43,395 bases of DNA, taken from positions 1 through 43,395 of the forward strand of contig CADCCW010000018.1 of assembly GCA_902800055.1 (NCBI GenBank), given 5' to 3'. This DNA comes from an uncultured bacterium (GTDB lineage: Bacteria; Verrucomicrobiota; Kiritimatiellia; RFP12; UBA1067). The notes beneath the pieces were generated by a model. The model had not been told where the DNA came from, searched no databases, and worked only from the letters and a program-made list of their open reading frames with translations. The position numbers were made by a program, and so were the translations under genes. Shown here piece by piece: positions 33,744 through 41,062 of this stretch; within the stretch, counting starts at the first letter, position 1, and each line of letters begins with the position of its first letter.

Positions 33744-34588
33744 GGCGCGGCGGGGGCGGGTTCGGCGGGCGCGGCAGCGGGCGCGGCGGGCTGCAGCGCC
33801 GGCGCGAGCCGGGTCGGGTTCTTGGCCATGAACTCCCAGGCGAACGCCCGGTACGCCTCGGCGCCCTTGGAGCGCGGGTCGAGGAACACCACCGGGACGC
33901 CCATCGACGGTGCCTCGGAGACGCGCACGTTGCGCGGAATCAGCGTCTCGTACACCTTGTCGCCGAAGTGCTCGCGCACCTCGCCGATCACGTCCTGAGT
34001 GAGCTTGGCGACCGAGTTGACCATGGTGAAGACGATGCCGTTGAGCTCGAGCGACGGGTTCACGCCGGTGCGGAGCTTGTCGATCGAGCTGGTGATGAGC
34101 GCAAGCCCGTCCATCGCCAGGTACTCCGCCTGGGTCGGGATGAGCACCGAGTCGGTCGCGGCGAGCGCGCTCGTCATCACCAGGCCGAGCGACGGCGGGC
34201 AGTCGAGCACGATGTAGTCGAACGCGCCCGACTCCTTCACCGGCGCGAGCGCGTCGCGGATCATCGAGAGCCGGTCCTCGCGCGCGCCGAACTCGAGCTC
34301 CGCGCCGGCGAGGTCCACCTCGGACGGAATCACGTTGAGGTTGGGCCACTTGGTGGGCTGGATCACGTCCGCGATCGGCTTCGCCCCCGCGAGCACCGGG
34401 TAGAGCGACACCCCCGGCTGCTTCTCCAGCCCCAGCCCCAGCGTCGCGTGCGCCTGCGGGTCGAGGTCCACCACCAGCACCGCGCGGCGGCGCGCCGAAA
34501 GCGCGGCGGCCAGGTTGACCACGGTCGTCGTCTTGCCGACGCCGCCCTTCTGGTTCGCAATCGCAATCACCTTGGTAGTCTTGGCCAT
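33740..34588 (-). CDS. parA: ParA/Soj-family ATPase
   Basis: 282 residues. Deviant Walker A KGGVGKTTT (about residues 14-22), Walker A' DLDPQAHATLGLG, Walker B YIVLDCPPSLGLV. The C-terminus is an Ala/Pro-rich tail of about 20 residues. ParA ATPases move chromosome origins together with ParB; no parB or parS is seen here. The operon context (lnt, ychJ-like, glycosyltransferase) is unusual, so a role in positioning another cargo is possible. Confidence 0.88.
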   Translation of the reverse strand: MAKTTKVIAIANQKGGVGKTTTVVNLAAALSARRRAVLVVDLDPQAHATLGLGLEKQPGVSLYPVLAGAKPIADVIQPTKWPNLNVIPSEVDLAGAELEFGAREDRLSMIRDALAPVKESGAFDYIVLDCPPSLGLVMTSALAATDSVLIPTQAEYLAMDGLALITSSIDKLRTGVNPSLELNGIVFTMVNSVAKLTQDVIGEVREHFGDKVYETLIPRNVRVSEAPSMGVPVVFLDPRSKGAEAYRAFAWEFMAKNPTRLAPALQPAAPAAAPAEPAPAAP

Positions 34589-34616
34589 CTTCGCCCCTCC
34601 AGTTTCGGTCGTTGCC

Positions 34617-35147
34617 TCAGAAAAGCTTGCCCTGCTCCTGCAGCTCGCGGATGTTGCCGTCCGCGCTGCGCCTGACCTCGCGCATCCACAGCTCCACCAG
34701 CGCCACGTCCCACGGCTCGTCCACGCCCTGGATCACCGCCGCCAGCTCGTCGCCAGCCTGCGCCACCTCGGCGCGGACGCGCTCGGTGACGGCCGAGAGC
34801 CGGTCGGTGACAACGTACTCGGTGTAGTTGTCGGCCTTGAGCCGGAAGCCGTACCTGAGGATGCGCAAATCCGACTCGTGCTGGCGCAGGAACTCCGCGT
34901 ACGCCTTGGCCTCGTCGCTCAGGCCCTCGGTCTCGATGCCCGAGAAGTCCGGCGTGATGACGAGCGGACGGTGCGCCTCGAGCCGGCCCTCGCGGACCCG
35001 GATCTTGCCGGGCCTATCCTCCAGCTCGGAGACGAGGTGGTAGTTCACGAGCGTGTTGCCGAACGTCTCCAGGCGGCGCTTCGGCTCCACGAGGAACCGC
35101 GCGCACTTGGCCGCATACCACCTGTCGAAGTCCGGATTGCTGCTCAT
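34617..35147 (-). CDS. Conserved-looking hypothetical protein
   Basis: 176 residues with no signal peptide or membrane segment. It is rich in charged residues and looks like an alpha/beta protein followed by long helices (about residues 75-165). I do not recognise a family. It is tightly packed: its ATG lies 1 nt after the upstream ychJ-like stop, and parA follows after 28 nt. Frame and codon pattern look like the neighbours, so it is a real gene. Confidence 0.6.
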   Translation of the reverse strand: MSSNPDFDRWYAAKCARFLVEPKRRLETFGNTLVNYHLVSELEDRPGKIRVREGRLEAHRPLVITPDFSGIETEGLSDEAKAYAEFLRQHESDLRILRYGFRLKADNYTEYVVTDRLSAVTERVRAEVAQAGDELAAVIQGVDEPWDVALVELWMREVRRSADGNIRELQEQGKLF

Positions 35148-35148
35148 C

Positions 35149-35658
35149 TCACCCTTCGCGTCCGCAGCACTTCTTGTACTTCTTCCCGCTGCCGCAGGGG
35201 CACGGGTCGTTGCGCCCGACCTTCGGCTCCTCGCGCACGGTCGGCGTCTCGCCCACGAGGTCGCCGTCCTCGAACTTCCAGCCCGAGCGGTCCTTCACGA
35301 ACGTCGCCACCTCGTGGTGGTTGCAGAACTCTCCGTTCGCGGTGTAGAGCGCGCGGAACTCCACGACGCCCGTCTTGTCCTTCGGCCCGCCGCCCTCGGT
35401 GCGGATCACCTCCAGCCCGTGCCAGCGCGCCGCGTCGCTCCACGCGCGCGACGCCTCCTCGTCGAACTGCTCCTGGATCTCCTTCACCGCGCTCGTCCTC
35501 AGGAAGTCGACCGCGCCCACCACATACGCGGTGTAGCGCGCGCGCATCAGCGCCTCCGCCGTCTCGGCCTTGGCCTCGCCGGCGATGATCGGACGGCAGC
35601 ATTCGCCGTACTTCTTGCCCGACTTACACGGGCAGTCTTCTTCTTCTTTCACGTTCAT
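35149..35658 (-). CDS. YchJ-family protein with SEC-C motifs at both ends
   Basis: 169 residues. The N-terminal SEC-C motif [13 protein letters not shown] and the C-terminal [13 protein letters not shown] each bind zinc. Between them is the YchJ-like middle domain ([23 protein letters not shown]). The family is widespread and of unknown function; SEC-C motifs often contact the ribosome or SecB. The ATG lies within the last 35 nt of lnt. An extended -10-like TGGTAAAAT ends 6 nt before the ATG, which could give a truly leaderless message. Confidence 0.85.
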   Translation of the reverse strand: MNVKEEEDCPCKSGKKYGECCRPIIAGEAKAETAEALMRARYTAYVVGAVDFLRTSAVKEIQEQFDEEASRAWSDAARWHGLEVIRTEGGGPKDKTGVVEFRALYTANGEFCNHHEVATFVKDRSGWKFEDGDLVGETPTVREEPKVGRNDPCPCGSGKKYKKCCGREG

Positions 35659-37261
35659 GTCTGTATTTTACCATAATCATGGCCAGTATGAGAAGTGCGA
35701 AAATCGTCTTGAGCGGCCGGTCGCCCAGCACGACGTAAGGCGCAAGCCGCGGCGACGCGGGCGCGGCGACCCGGTCCGCCATCGCCCCGCGCGCGTCCAC
35801 GAGCGGCCGGAGGTCCGTTCCCACCAGCCACGACGCCGAACCGTCGGGCGCGATGGTGCCGGTCACCCCGGAGTTCCCCACCCGCGCCACCGCGAGCCCA
35901 GTCTCGACCGCGCGCGCCGTCGCCTGCCAGGCGTGCGCCTCGGCCTCGACCGAGTCGGAGAACCAGCTGTCGTTGGTGATGAAGCAGAGGAACCGCGCCC
36001 CCATCCTCGCGTAGGCGCGCATCAGCGCGGAGTCGGTGTCCTCGTAGCAGATGGCAACGCCGAAGGGAACGATCCTCCCGCCAGCCACGAGCTTCAGGAG
36101 CTTCGGCTCCCCCGGCGTGCAGCTCCCCACCGGCGCGAAGCGCTGGAGCGCGGTGATCCTCTTGTCGAGCGGGATGAACTCGCCAAACGGCACCAGGTGC
36201 ACCTTGTCATAGACCTCGCGGACCGTCCCGCCGGCGCCGTACCGGTAGAGCGCCGCCGAGTTGTAGAGCCGCCGCGCGGAATCAGCCCGCCCGCCGCCGG
36301 CCAGCACCGCCGCGCCGCCGGCCTGGCGCGAGATCCCCGCGGCGAAATGCAGCGCCGCCGCGCCGTCCACCGCGCCCACCTCCGACATCGCGCTCTCGGG
36401 CAGCACCACCAAGTCGGGCTGCGTCGCCGACACCGCGGCAAGCAGGTTGGAGTAGATGCCGGCGGGGTCGCCTTCCGGCTCCTTGAAGCAGCACGGGAAG
36501 TTCCGCTGAACAAGCGCCACCTTCACCGTCTTGGCGTCCGCCGCCGCCTCGCGCGCTTCGCGCTCCGCCCGCGCCGCGCCGTACACCCCCCAGATGATCG
36601 CAAAAGCCATGAGCGTCTCCAGGCTGCGCCAGCGCGCAAGCGCCGCGGCGTCGTGGCTGCGGCCCATCCGCGCGCGCACCGACGCGATCACGCGCTCGGC
36701 GATGCCGGCCACGGTGCCGTTCACCAGCACCACCGCCGCGCTGAGCAGATACACGCCGCCCAGCGCCGCCGGACCGCCGAAGCCGGAGTTCGCCGCCACC
36801 ACGCCGAGCTGGTTCCACGCGAAGCCGCCGAGGAAGCGCGAGCGGATGAGCTCCAGCCCGCACCACAGCACCGGCTCCGCGAACAGGACGCCTGCGAGCC
36901 GCCGCGTCCAGCCGCCCTCGCGCGCCCAGCGCCAGTACCGCGCCGAAAGCCAGCCGTAGGCCGCGAAGTACGCCGCGCAGTATGCCGCGAGCGCGAACCA
37001 CCCCAGCACCACCAGCGGCCACGGACCGTTGTTCTTCACGATCGCCGGCATCCACGAAAGCGTCGCCACCCAGAAGAAGATCCCGCTCTGGAACCAGCGC
37101 CGCGCCGACTTGCGCGAGTCGCCCTTCCGCGCCACCACCATCAGCGGCGCCAGCGCGAAGAGGACGTCCATGCGCTCGCCCATCGGCGGAAACGCCGCCC
37201 ACAGGAGAAACCCCGGCAGGAACCAGGCGAGCTGCTTGAACCGCCCCACGAACCGCTCCAT
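35624..37261 (-). CDS. lnt: Apolipoprotein N-acyltransferase
   Basis: 545 residues from the ATG at 37261. Transfers the third acyl chain to the N-terminus of lipoproteins at the periplasmic face of the inner membrane. About seven hydrophobic segments fill the first 220 residues. The carbon-nitrogen hydrolase domain shows the triad: Glu in VLPESAM, Lys in [14 protein letters not shown] and Cys in ICYEDTD. One membrane segment is near the C-terminus. An in-frame ATG at 37276 exists, but a leader reading frame derived from the repeat element ends in TGATG exactly at 37261, favouring that start. The lipoproteins in this window are its likely substrates. Confidence 0.92.
   Translation of the reverse strand: MERFVGRFKQLAWFLPGFLLWAAFPPMGERMDVLFALAPLMVVARKGDSRKSARRWFQSGIFFWVATLSWMPAIVKNNGPWPLVVLGWFALAAYCAAYFAAYGWLSARYWRWAREGGWTRRLAGVLFAEPVLWCGLELIRSRFLGGFAWNQLGVVAANSGFGGPAALGGVYLLSAAVVLVNGTVAGIAERVIASVRARMGRSHDAAALARWRSLETLMAFAIIWGVYGAARAEREAREAAADAKTVKVALVQRNFPCCFKEPEGDPAGIYSNLLAAVSATQPDLVVLPESAMSEVGAVDGAAALHFAAGISRQAGGAAVLAGGGRADSARRLYNSAALYRYGAGGTVREVYDKVHLVPFGEFIPLDKRITALQRFAPVGSCTPGEPKLLKLVAGGRIVPFGVAICYEDTDSALMRAYARMGARFLCFITNDSWFSDSVEAEAHAWQATARAVETGLAVARVGNSGVTGTIAPDGSASWLVGTDLRPLVDARGAMADRVAAPASPRLAPYVVLGDRPLKTIFALLILAMIMVKYRHERERRRRLPV
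35665..35673 (-). promoter_or_regulatory. Possible leaderless promoter of the ychJ-like gene, inside lnt
   Basis: TGGTAAAAT on the minus strand is followed by exactly 6 nt and then the ATG at 35658, so the first transcribed base would be at or next to the start codon. It lies within the lnt coding end. Confidence 0.4.
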
Positions 37262-37338
37262 CACGCTTCCGCCCATAGGATAAAAGGGTCAGGCCCCTCT
37301 GTATATGTTGCCATGTCTCATTGGCGCGTATTATACCA
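37261..37338 (-). promoter_or_regulatory. lnt promoter with leader ORF, diverged copy of the portable element
   Basis: TGGTATAAT (37338-37330) is followed by ATGAGACATGG. From the ATG at 37314 a 17-codon frame (MATYTEGPDPFILWAEA) runs to a TGA that shares one base with the lnt ATG (TGATG). The TATACAGARGGGC...CCTTTT-type stretch matches element copy D in sequence and frame (VYTEGRTHF against TYTEGPDPF). The promoter-to-ATG part is shortened compared with the other copies. Confidence 0.55.
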
Positions 37339-37716
37339 AAAACAGCGGTGGCGCGGCGGCGCGGCGGGCTGCTCGCTCGGTCTTGACGCTACGGACCTCT
37401 ATGTCGCCTTTCACACGTAGACAACCAAGCGCACAGACCCCGGCCGCCTTGCATTGACCGCTGGTTGCATACGAAATCCATCTTACGGCGACGAGTCCTC
37501 CGCGTCTCACTCGCGGCGCAGGCGCATTCCCCGCCGCTTCGCCGCTTGGTGAAGCTCCGTGAGAAAGCAGGCAGAGCCACGACAAAACCGCCGCGCATGG
37601 TGCCGCGCAAAGTGCCGCGGAGATTACGGTGCGGACGAAATCAATCTGCCGCGCAAACTGCCGCGCCTGTCCCACTTATTATAGGGCAAAGGTGGCAGGG
37701 CGCGGCGAAGCACATC
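37339..37716. other. Gene-free stretch at the border of the accessory region
   Basis: 378 bp between the lnt promoter and the first accessory gene. Several short frames cross it, but none has a plausible start, ribosome site or product. The first part is GC-rich and unremarkable. The second part (37584-37705) is made of the dispersed TGCCGCGC/25-bp repeat units. Confidence 0.6.
37584..37705. repeat. Cluster of dispersed GC-rich repeats (copy 1)
   Basis: Contains several TGCCGCGC/TGCCGCGG cores, one 25-bp unit GAGATTACGGTGCGG... (37620-37644), and a CCCACTTATTATAGGGC stretch that recurs in related form at 38650-38675. The minus strand reads a -10-like TATAAT there. It lies at the 3' side of the membrane-protein pair. 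Confidence 0.7.
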
Positions 37717-38052
37717 TCATTGAATACCATCTAATCCATAAACATGAATTGAAAAAATGACATACACTATCATGCAAATTATCCACGCAACTATGAACAA
37801 CGGAATCTTGACAAGATGAAGCAAGAGCAATTCGTATAAAACATCCGCCCTGGTTCTACATCGTACCGCCGACACCACCCCCCAAACATATAAAACTATC
37901 AAAGACATAATAAATATCGAAACCCAAACATAACTCAGCCATACAATTCTACCATATTTTTCTTCCAGCAATCCCATACATACTGGAATAGCAAACGGGA
38001 CCACCATCAAAATCCTATATGCATACTTCAGCATAACACTATCATTTCTCAT
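37717..38052 (-). CDS. Small membrane protein of unknown function
   Basis: 111 residues, A+T-rich codon use unlike the core genes. Three hydrophobic segments (about 12-30, 40-62 and 78-102) with a basic loop (VRCRTRADVLYE) between the last two. The ATG at 38052 has no strong ribosome site; a second ATG six codons on (MLKYAYRI) is possible. A TTGACA lies about 20 nt upstream (near 38068-38073) without a clear -10. It follows the 134-residue membrane protein and is probably co-transcribed with it. Confidence 0.55.
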   Translation of the reverse strand: MRNDSVMLKYAYRILMVVPFAIPVCMGLLEEKYGRIVWLSYVWVSIFIMSLIVLYVWGVVSAVRCRTRADVLYELLLLHLVKIPLFIVAWIICMIVYVIFSIHVYGLDGIQ

Positions 38053-38101
38053 AAGTAAGGCAAACGTGTCAACCCCATATTACCCAGCATTCATTTCATT
38101 G

Positions 38102-38506
38102 TCATTCTGGCAAGCATGGGACACAGAATGTCACGATAAGCGTCGTCAGGCCAATGAGCACCAACATTGTCCACGACACTTTGTTCTTGTCGCAACTTAC
38201 CCGCGAAAAACAGCTTAGCCGGACTATCCATGCCGCGCACCATATCACGCCTATCATGAAAGGCTCAATAGCGAGATTCGACAGACTTTTTACATTATTA
38301 ACCGCTTCGACCATCATCCATACGACACCAACCACAAGTGGCGACAACAAATCTGGCCAAGCGAACACATTTTTACGCCATTCGCTTTTTCGCCTTGTGA
38401 TTACATAGTAAACACCATAGACTACAGGCATCGCAAAGACTATCGGCAATGAGAACAACATTGCAATAATGCTAAGAAAATTAATCGTCTCTAGAATCTT
38501 TAGCAT
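38102..38506 (-). CDS. Small membrane protein of unknown function
   Basis: 134 residues with four hydrophobic segments (about 10-36, 52-70, 82-96 and 110-130) and one basic cytoplasmic-type loop (TRRKSEWRKN). It is A+T-rich against a GC-rich genome. It is preceded by a truncated copy of the portable promoter-leader element, whose 5-codon frame stops 10 nt before this ATG. No family recognised. Confidence 0.6.
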   Translation of the reverse strand: MLKILETINFLSIIAMLFSLPIVFAMPVVYGVYYVITRRKSEWRKNVFAWPDLLSPLVVGVVWMMVEAVNNVKSLSNLAIEPFMIGVIWCAAWIVRLSCFSRVSCDKNKVSWTMLVLIGLTTLIVTFCVPCLPE

Positions 38507-38516
38507 CTTTCACGTC

Positions 38517-38568
38517 CTATCTCTGCGAACGCATGGTGTTGCTCGGTCTCACGTCGCGTATTATATCA
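38517..38568 (-). promoter_or_regulatory. Portable promoter-leader element, copy A (truncated)
   Basis: TGATATAAT (38568-38560), then 25 nt, then ATG (38534), as in copies B-D; the sequence from the -10 through ATGCG is almost identical to copy D. The leader frame is only MRSQR followed by TAG (38519-38517), because the element stops matching after the ATGCG. The next gene's ATG follows 10 nt later. Confidence 0.7.
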
Positions 38569-38625
38569 TATTCGCCTGCCCTCCGTAGCCCGACAGGGCG
38601 AAGGAGGGTGGCTCGTGGTTCGTTC

Positions 38626-38876
38626 AAACTGCCGCGGAAGGTGCCGGTCGTTCCCACTTATTATAATATGTGGGCAAGGGTGGGGATAGCCAAACTGCCG
38701 CGGAGATCTTTTCACCCATCGAGCACTACCGCCGGATTTATATAAATGCGGCGGTAATGGTGCGGGCGAATTCTGCCGCGGAGATCACGGCGCGGACGAA
38801 ATCAAAGTGCCGCGCAAGCTGCCGCGGAGATTACGGTGCGGAAGAAATCAAACTGCCGCGGAAACTGCCGCGGGCG
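38626..38876. repeat. Cluster of dispersed GC-rich repeats (copy 2)
   Basis: Holds repeated AAACTGCCGCGG cores, two 25-bp units (38781-38805 and 38827-38851), a CCCACTTATTATAATATGTGGG stretch matching copy 1, and an imperfect palindrome CCGCC..TTTATATAAA..GGCGG near 38732-38756. It leads directly into the winged-helix gene, and its last part may encode that protein's first residues. Confidence 0.7.
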
Positions 38877-39259
38877 CCAGGCCAAGTTCACACTGGAAAT
38901 CTGCACCGCAATATGGTATCATTCATACCACGAAAACCAATAGAAGCCACAGAGCCACAGGAAGACCCAGAGGTCGCCCGCCGAAGCTGGCATGGGATAT
39001 CGACAACCAAGTGCTGATATCACTTGAACGGCGGATTGACCCCTCCACATCCATGGTTCGCCCCAACTGGAAAGGCATGGCCAGGGAACTGCATGTAAGC
39101 CGTTCGACCATTAGCCGCATCGTCAAGCGTCTGCGGAGTTCCGGCGTAATCGAGAGCATCACAGTTCCCGTCCGCCCTGGCTCAAAGATCCTTCATGTCT
39201 ACTATAGGATCAAGAACCTCCAATCCAGCGACAGCGGAAACACCGCGCCTGGCAACTGA
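38807..39259 (+). CDS. Winged-helix DNA-binding protein with AT-hook-like stretch
   Basis: Up to 150 residues; start uncertain. A GTG at 38807 lies inside the repeat cluster and gives a basic N-terminus. The reliable part begins after the promoter-like TGGTATCAT (38914-38922). It has an AT-hook-like GRPRGRPPK (52-60), then a winged helix-turn-helix: NQVLISLERRI, WKGMARELHVSRSTISRIVKRLRSSGVIES (recognition helix about 99-110) and a wing up to VYYRIKN. It resembles MarR/replication-initiator winged helices only in fold. It is the only plus-strand gene in the accessory region. It ends 11 nt before an array of 22-bp-spaced repeats, its probable binding site. It could be a regulator or a small Rep-like protein. 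Confidence 0.6.
   Translation: MPRKLPRRLRCGRNQTAAETAAGARPSSHWKSAPQYGIIHTTKTNRSHRATGRPRGRPPKLAWDIDNQVLISLERRIDPSTSMVRPNWKGMARELHVSRSTISRIVKRLRSSGVIESITVPVRPGSKILHVYYRIKNLQSSDSGNTAPGN
38914..38922 (+). promoter_or_regulatory. Possible promoter within the winged-helix gene region
   Basis: TGGTATCAT on the plus strand, with TGGAAA 17 nt upstream as a weak -35. If used, translation would have to begin downstream; no ATG in frame occurs before 39053, and a GTG at 39011 is another option. Confidence 0.35.
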
Positions 39260-39270
39260 TCCGCCCCTTA

Positions 39271-39430
39271 GGTCTCAAAATTCCCCGCTATTGGCCTCAT
39301 AATTCCCCTCTGCGCAGGCAGAGCCTTTAGTGCTTAGGTCTCATAATTCCCCTCATAGGGTCTCATAATTCCCCTGCACAGGTCTCAAAATCCCCCTCTA
39401 AGGGTCTCAAAAATCCCCTTCTTAGGCCTC
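39271..39430. repeat. Iteron-like array, 22-bp spacing
   Basis: Six copies of GGTCTCAWAATTCCCC-like 16-mers start at 39271, 39293, 39337, 39359, 39381 and 39403. A partial GGCCTC copy is at 39425. All intervals are 22 bp except one of 44, exactly two periods. The 22-bp spacing puts every copy on the same face of the helix, as in plasmid iterons and regulator arrays. The array sits 11 bp after the winged-helix gene. Confidence 0.9.
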
Positions 39431-39509
39431 TGCCGCGCAAACTGCCGCGGAGGTCGCCAGCGATACTTACCAACACACAAAGACAAGCATATGAAATATT
39501 TGGAAGACC
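39431..39509. repeat. Cassette-tail repeat, copy 1
   Basis: TGCCGCGCAAACTGCCGCGG followed by AGGTCGCC, a CTTACC...CACAAAG.CAAGCATAT segment and TGGAAGACC. The same order of blocks recurs at 40277-40361. Each copy ends shortly before the 3' end of a minus-strand accessory gene. Confidence 0.75.
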
Positions 39510-39527
39510 CCTGTCGAGCCTCATAGT

Positions 39528-40097
39528 TCAGCCAAGTTTGTCCTGGCGAGCCCGGCCTTTTAGCCTCTTTTTGATTATCTGCATTTTATTCATAAGATAC
39601 TCGTCTAGTTTCGCATCAACTGCATATTTTGGTATACCGATAAGCGCAGGCCTCGAGCTCAGAAAAGCATAAAAATCCTTCGTTGCCAATCCAATCGTCA
39701 TTTCATCCCATTGTACTTTTCCCTTGCCAAAATCAATCCCATCATCATCAATCTTAACCTCGATATCAGCCTCGTTGTCATCATGAATCGGACACGATTC
39801 ACACACCCTTGTATAACCGTTTTTAATTTTTATTACCTGCTTAACCAACTTTATAAGGCATATGGCTGGGAGCAAGGCTATGGGAAGCGACACAAAGAGG
39901 TGGTACCAAAGATCCACGACTCCAACGTCCGAAAAGAATCCGTAAAGCTGAAAAATCATTACAGCACAAGCCCAGCACAAAACAGCAGGGAGGACAGATA
40001 AAAGTATAAAATAGATGACCATGCTGCGCAAATAAAACTGTCTTACAAAAGAATGGTATAGTCTTCTTGTCCGCTTATAAGTTATTGTGGTGTTCAA
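39528..40097 (-). CDS. Membrane protein resembling YcxB family
   Basis: 189 residues. The TTG start at 40097 has GGAGG 7 nt upstream, and its bases overlap the stop of the repeat-derived leader frame (TTGA). Two transmembrane segments (about 26-50 and 63-88) precede a soluble part with VKIDDDGIDFGKGKVQWDEM and FYAFLSSRPALIGIPKYAVDA. This fits the YcxB-like C-terminal pattern (D-G-I, W, then a hydrophobic I-P-K). A basic C-terminus ends the protein. A+T-rich. Function of YcxB-like proteins is unknown. Confidence 0.6.
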   Translation of the reverse strand: MNTTITYKRTRRLYHSFVRQFYLRSMVIYFILLSVLPAVLCWACAVMIFQLYGFFSDVGVVDLWYHLFVSLPIALLPAICLIKLVKQVIKIKNGYTRVCESCPIHDDNEADIEVKIDDDGIDFGKGKVQWDEMTIGLATKDFYAFLSSRPALIGIPKYAVDAKLDEYLMNKMQIIKKRLKGRARQDKLG

Positions 40098-40235
40098 GCT
40101 AAAACCTCCAGGTAGTATGGAAAAGGGACTACCCCTGCGTTCATGTCATGCCCTGCCTCCGCCGGCGCGGCGGAAACGGCGAACGGCGCAGTAGAGCGCA
40201 TGGTGTTGCTATGTCTCACGTCGCGTATTATACCA
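40094..40235 (-). promoter_or_regulatory. Portable promoter-leader element, copy B, coupled to the YcxB-like gene
   Basis: TGGTATAAT (40235-40227), 25 nt, ATG (40201). The 35-codon leader frame starts MRSTAPFAVSAAPAEAG and ends at TGA (40096-40094), overlapping the TTG start of the next gene. Compared with copies C and D it lacks exactly 33 nt (11 codons) before VVPF, so the frame is preserved. Confidence 0.7.
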
Positions 40236-40249
40236 AATTTCGCCGCAAT

Positions 40250-40361
40250 GAGATCACGGCGCGGACGAAATCAAAGTGCCGCGCAAACCGCCGCAGGTCG
40301 CCCGCTATGCTTACCCACGCACAAAGGCAAGCATATACAGAAGAAACATATACGGAAGACC
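40250..40361. repeat. 25-bp unit plus cassette-tail repeat, copy 2
   Basis: The 25-bp unit GAGATCACGGCGCGG... (40250-40274) runs into TGCCGCGCAAACCGCCGC, AGGTCGCC, CTTACCCACGCACAAAGGCAAG-type sequence and ATACGGAAGACC (to 40361). It joins the upstream end of copy B to the 3' side of the lipoprotein gene at 40414. Confidence 0.75.
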
Positions 40362-40413
40362 AGTCCATTATGACCTTTGCAAGAGAGTTCTCTGATTCGG
40401 TTCTTTTCAGATT

Positions 40414-41046
40414 TCAATTTCTGATTATGAACACCTTTTTGTAACCAGCCTCATACAAGCGCCGTACACATGCGATGGCAAACGAGACAGGCGCATCATT
40501 TGACGCAATCGCAACTATCGCCGCCGCATATTCATCCGCCTTGCCATCGCCGAAAACATCATCCTCGCCGTCCGTAAAGAGCGGCTGTTCAAGCTCATAC
40601 TCTTCGCCGCCGCACCCAGCCCTTTGAAAGTTTGCATCATATGCAAGACATCCGTTGCTGCCGATGCACACGGCGGCGATTCTTGGCTTCTCCATGCGAC
40701 TCTGCATAAAGTAAAAGAGATACAGCCATCCGTAGTCAAAGCATACGTCGCCATTCTCAGTTTGGAATGCGCAAGACCACACACCAGCCTCGCCGCAAGG
40801 GCTGAGAAAGTTGTCGGTAAAGTCACAGCATCCAATATCTTTGTCGATGACAAACGAGACGCATTCAATATGCCTTCTTTTGCTCATCCTGCGAATTATG
40901 GCATTGAGCCCGCAACCAGGAAAATCCTCTTCCGAAATCCTTGCAACGTCAGCATCCACAACATGAACGACAATGTTGCAACTGCTCGCGCAACCCGCCG
41001 CTAACACGAGTGACAAGGCAAGAAAGATTCGCACAAAGCGTTTCAT
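40414..41046 (-). CDS. Predicted lipoprotein of unknown function
   Basis: 210 residues from the ATG at 41046, with GAGGAG upstream. The lipobox is LVLAAGC. Mature part has several Cys (SCN, GCC, PCGE, SC, GC). It ends with a segment (AAAIVAIASNDAPVSFAIACVRRLYEAGYKKVFII) vaguely like the C-terminal strand-helix-strand of ExbD/TolR; this is only a resemblance. It starts 16 nt after the RhuM-family stop, so the two form an operon. Confidence 0.65.
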   Translation of the reverse strand: MKRFVRIFLALSLVLAAGCASSCNIVVHVVDADVARISEEDFPGCGLNAIIRRMSKRRHIECVSFVIDKDIGCCDFTDNFLSPCGEAGVWSCAFQTENGDVCFDYGWLYLFYFMQSRMEKPRIAAVCIGSNGCLAYDANFQRAGCGGEEYELEQPLFTDGEDDVFGDGKADEYAAAIVAIASNDAPVSFAIACVRRLYEAGYKKVFIIRN

Positions 41047-41062
41047 CTGACGCTCCTCGCGG

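Noticed and set aside
37331..37675. Open frames in the border region next to lnt
   Set aside because: They cross the lnt promoter and the GC-rich repeats, lack ribosome sites and show no plausible protein.
40414..41046. ExbD/TolR assignment for the lipoprotein
   Set aside because: Only the last ~35 residues are vaguely similar, and ExbD-type proteins have a transmembrane anchor rather than a lipobox.
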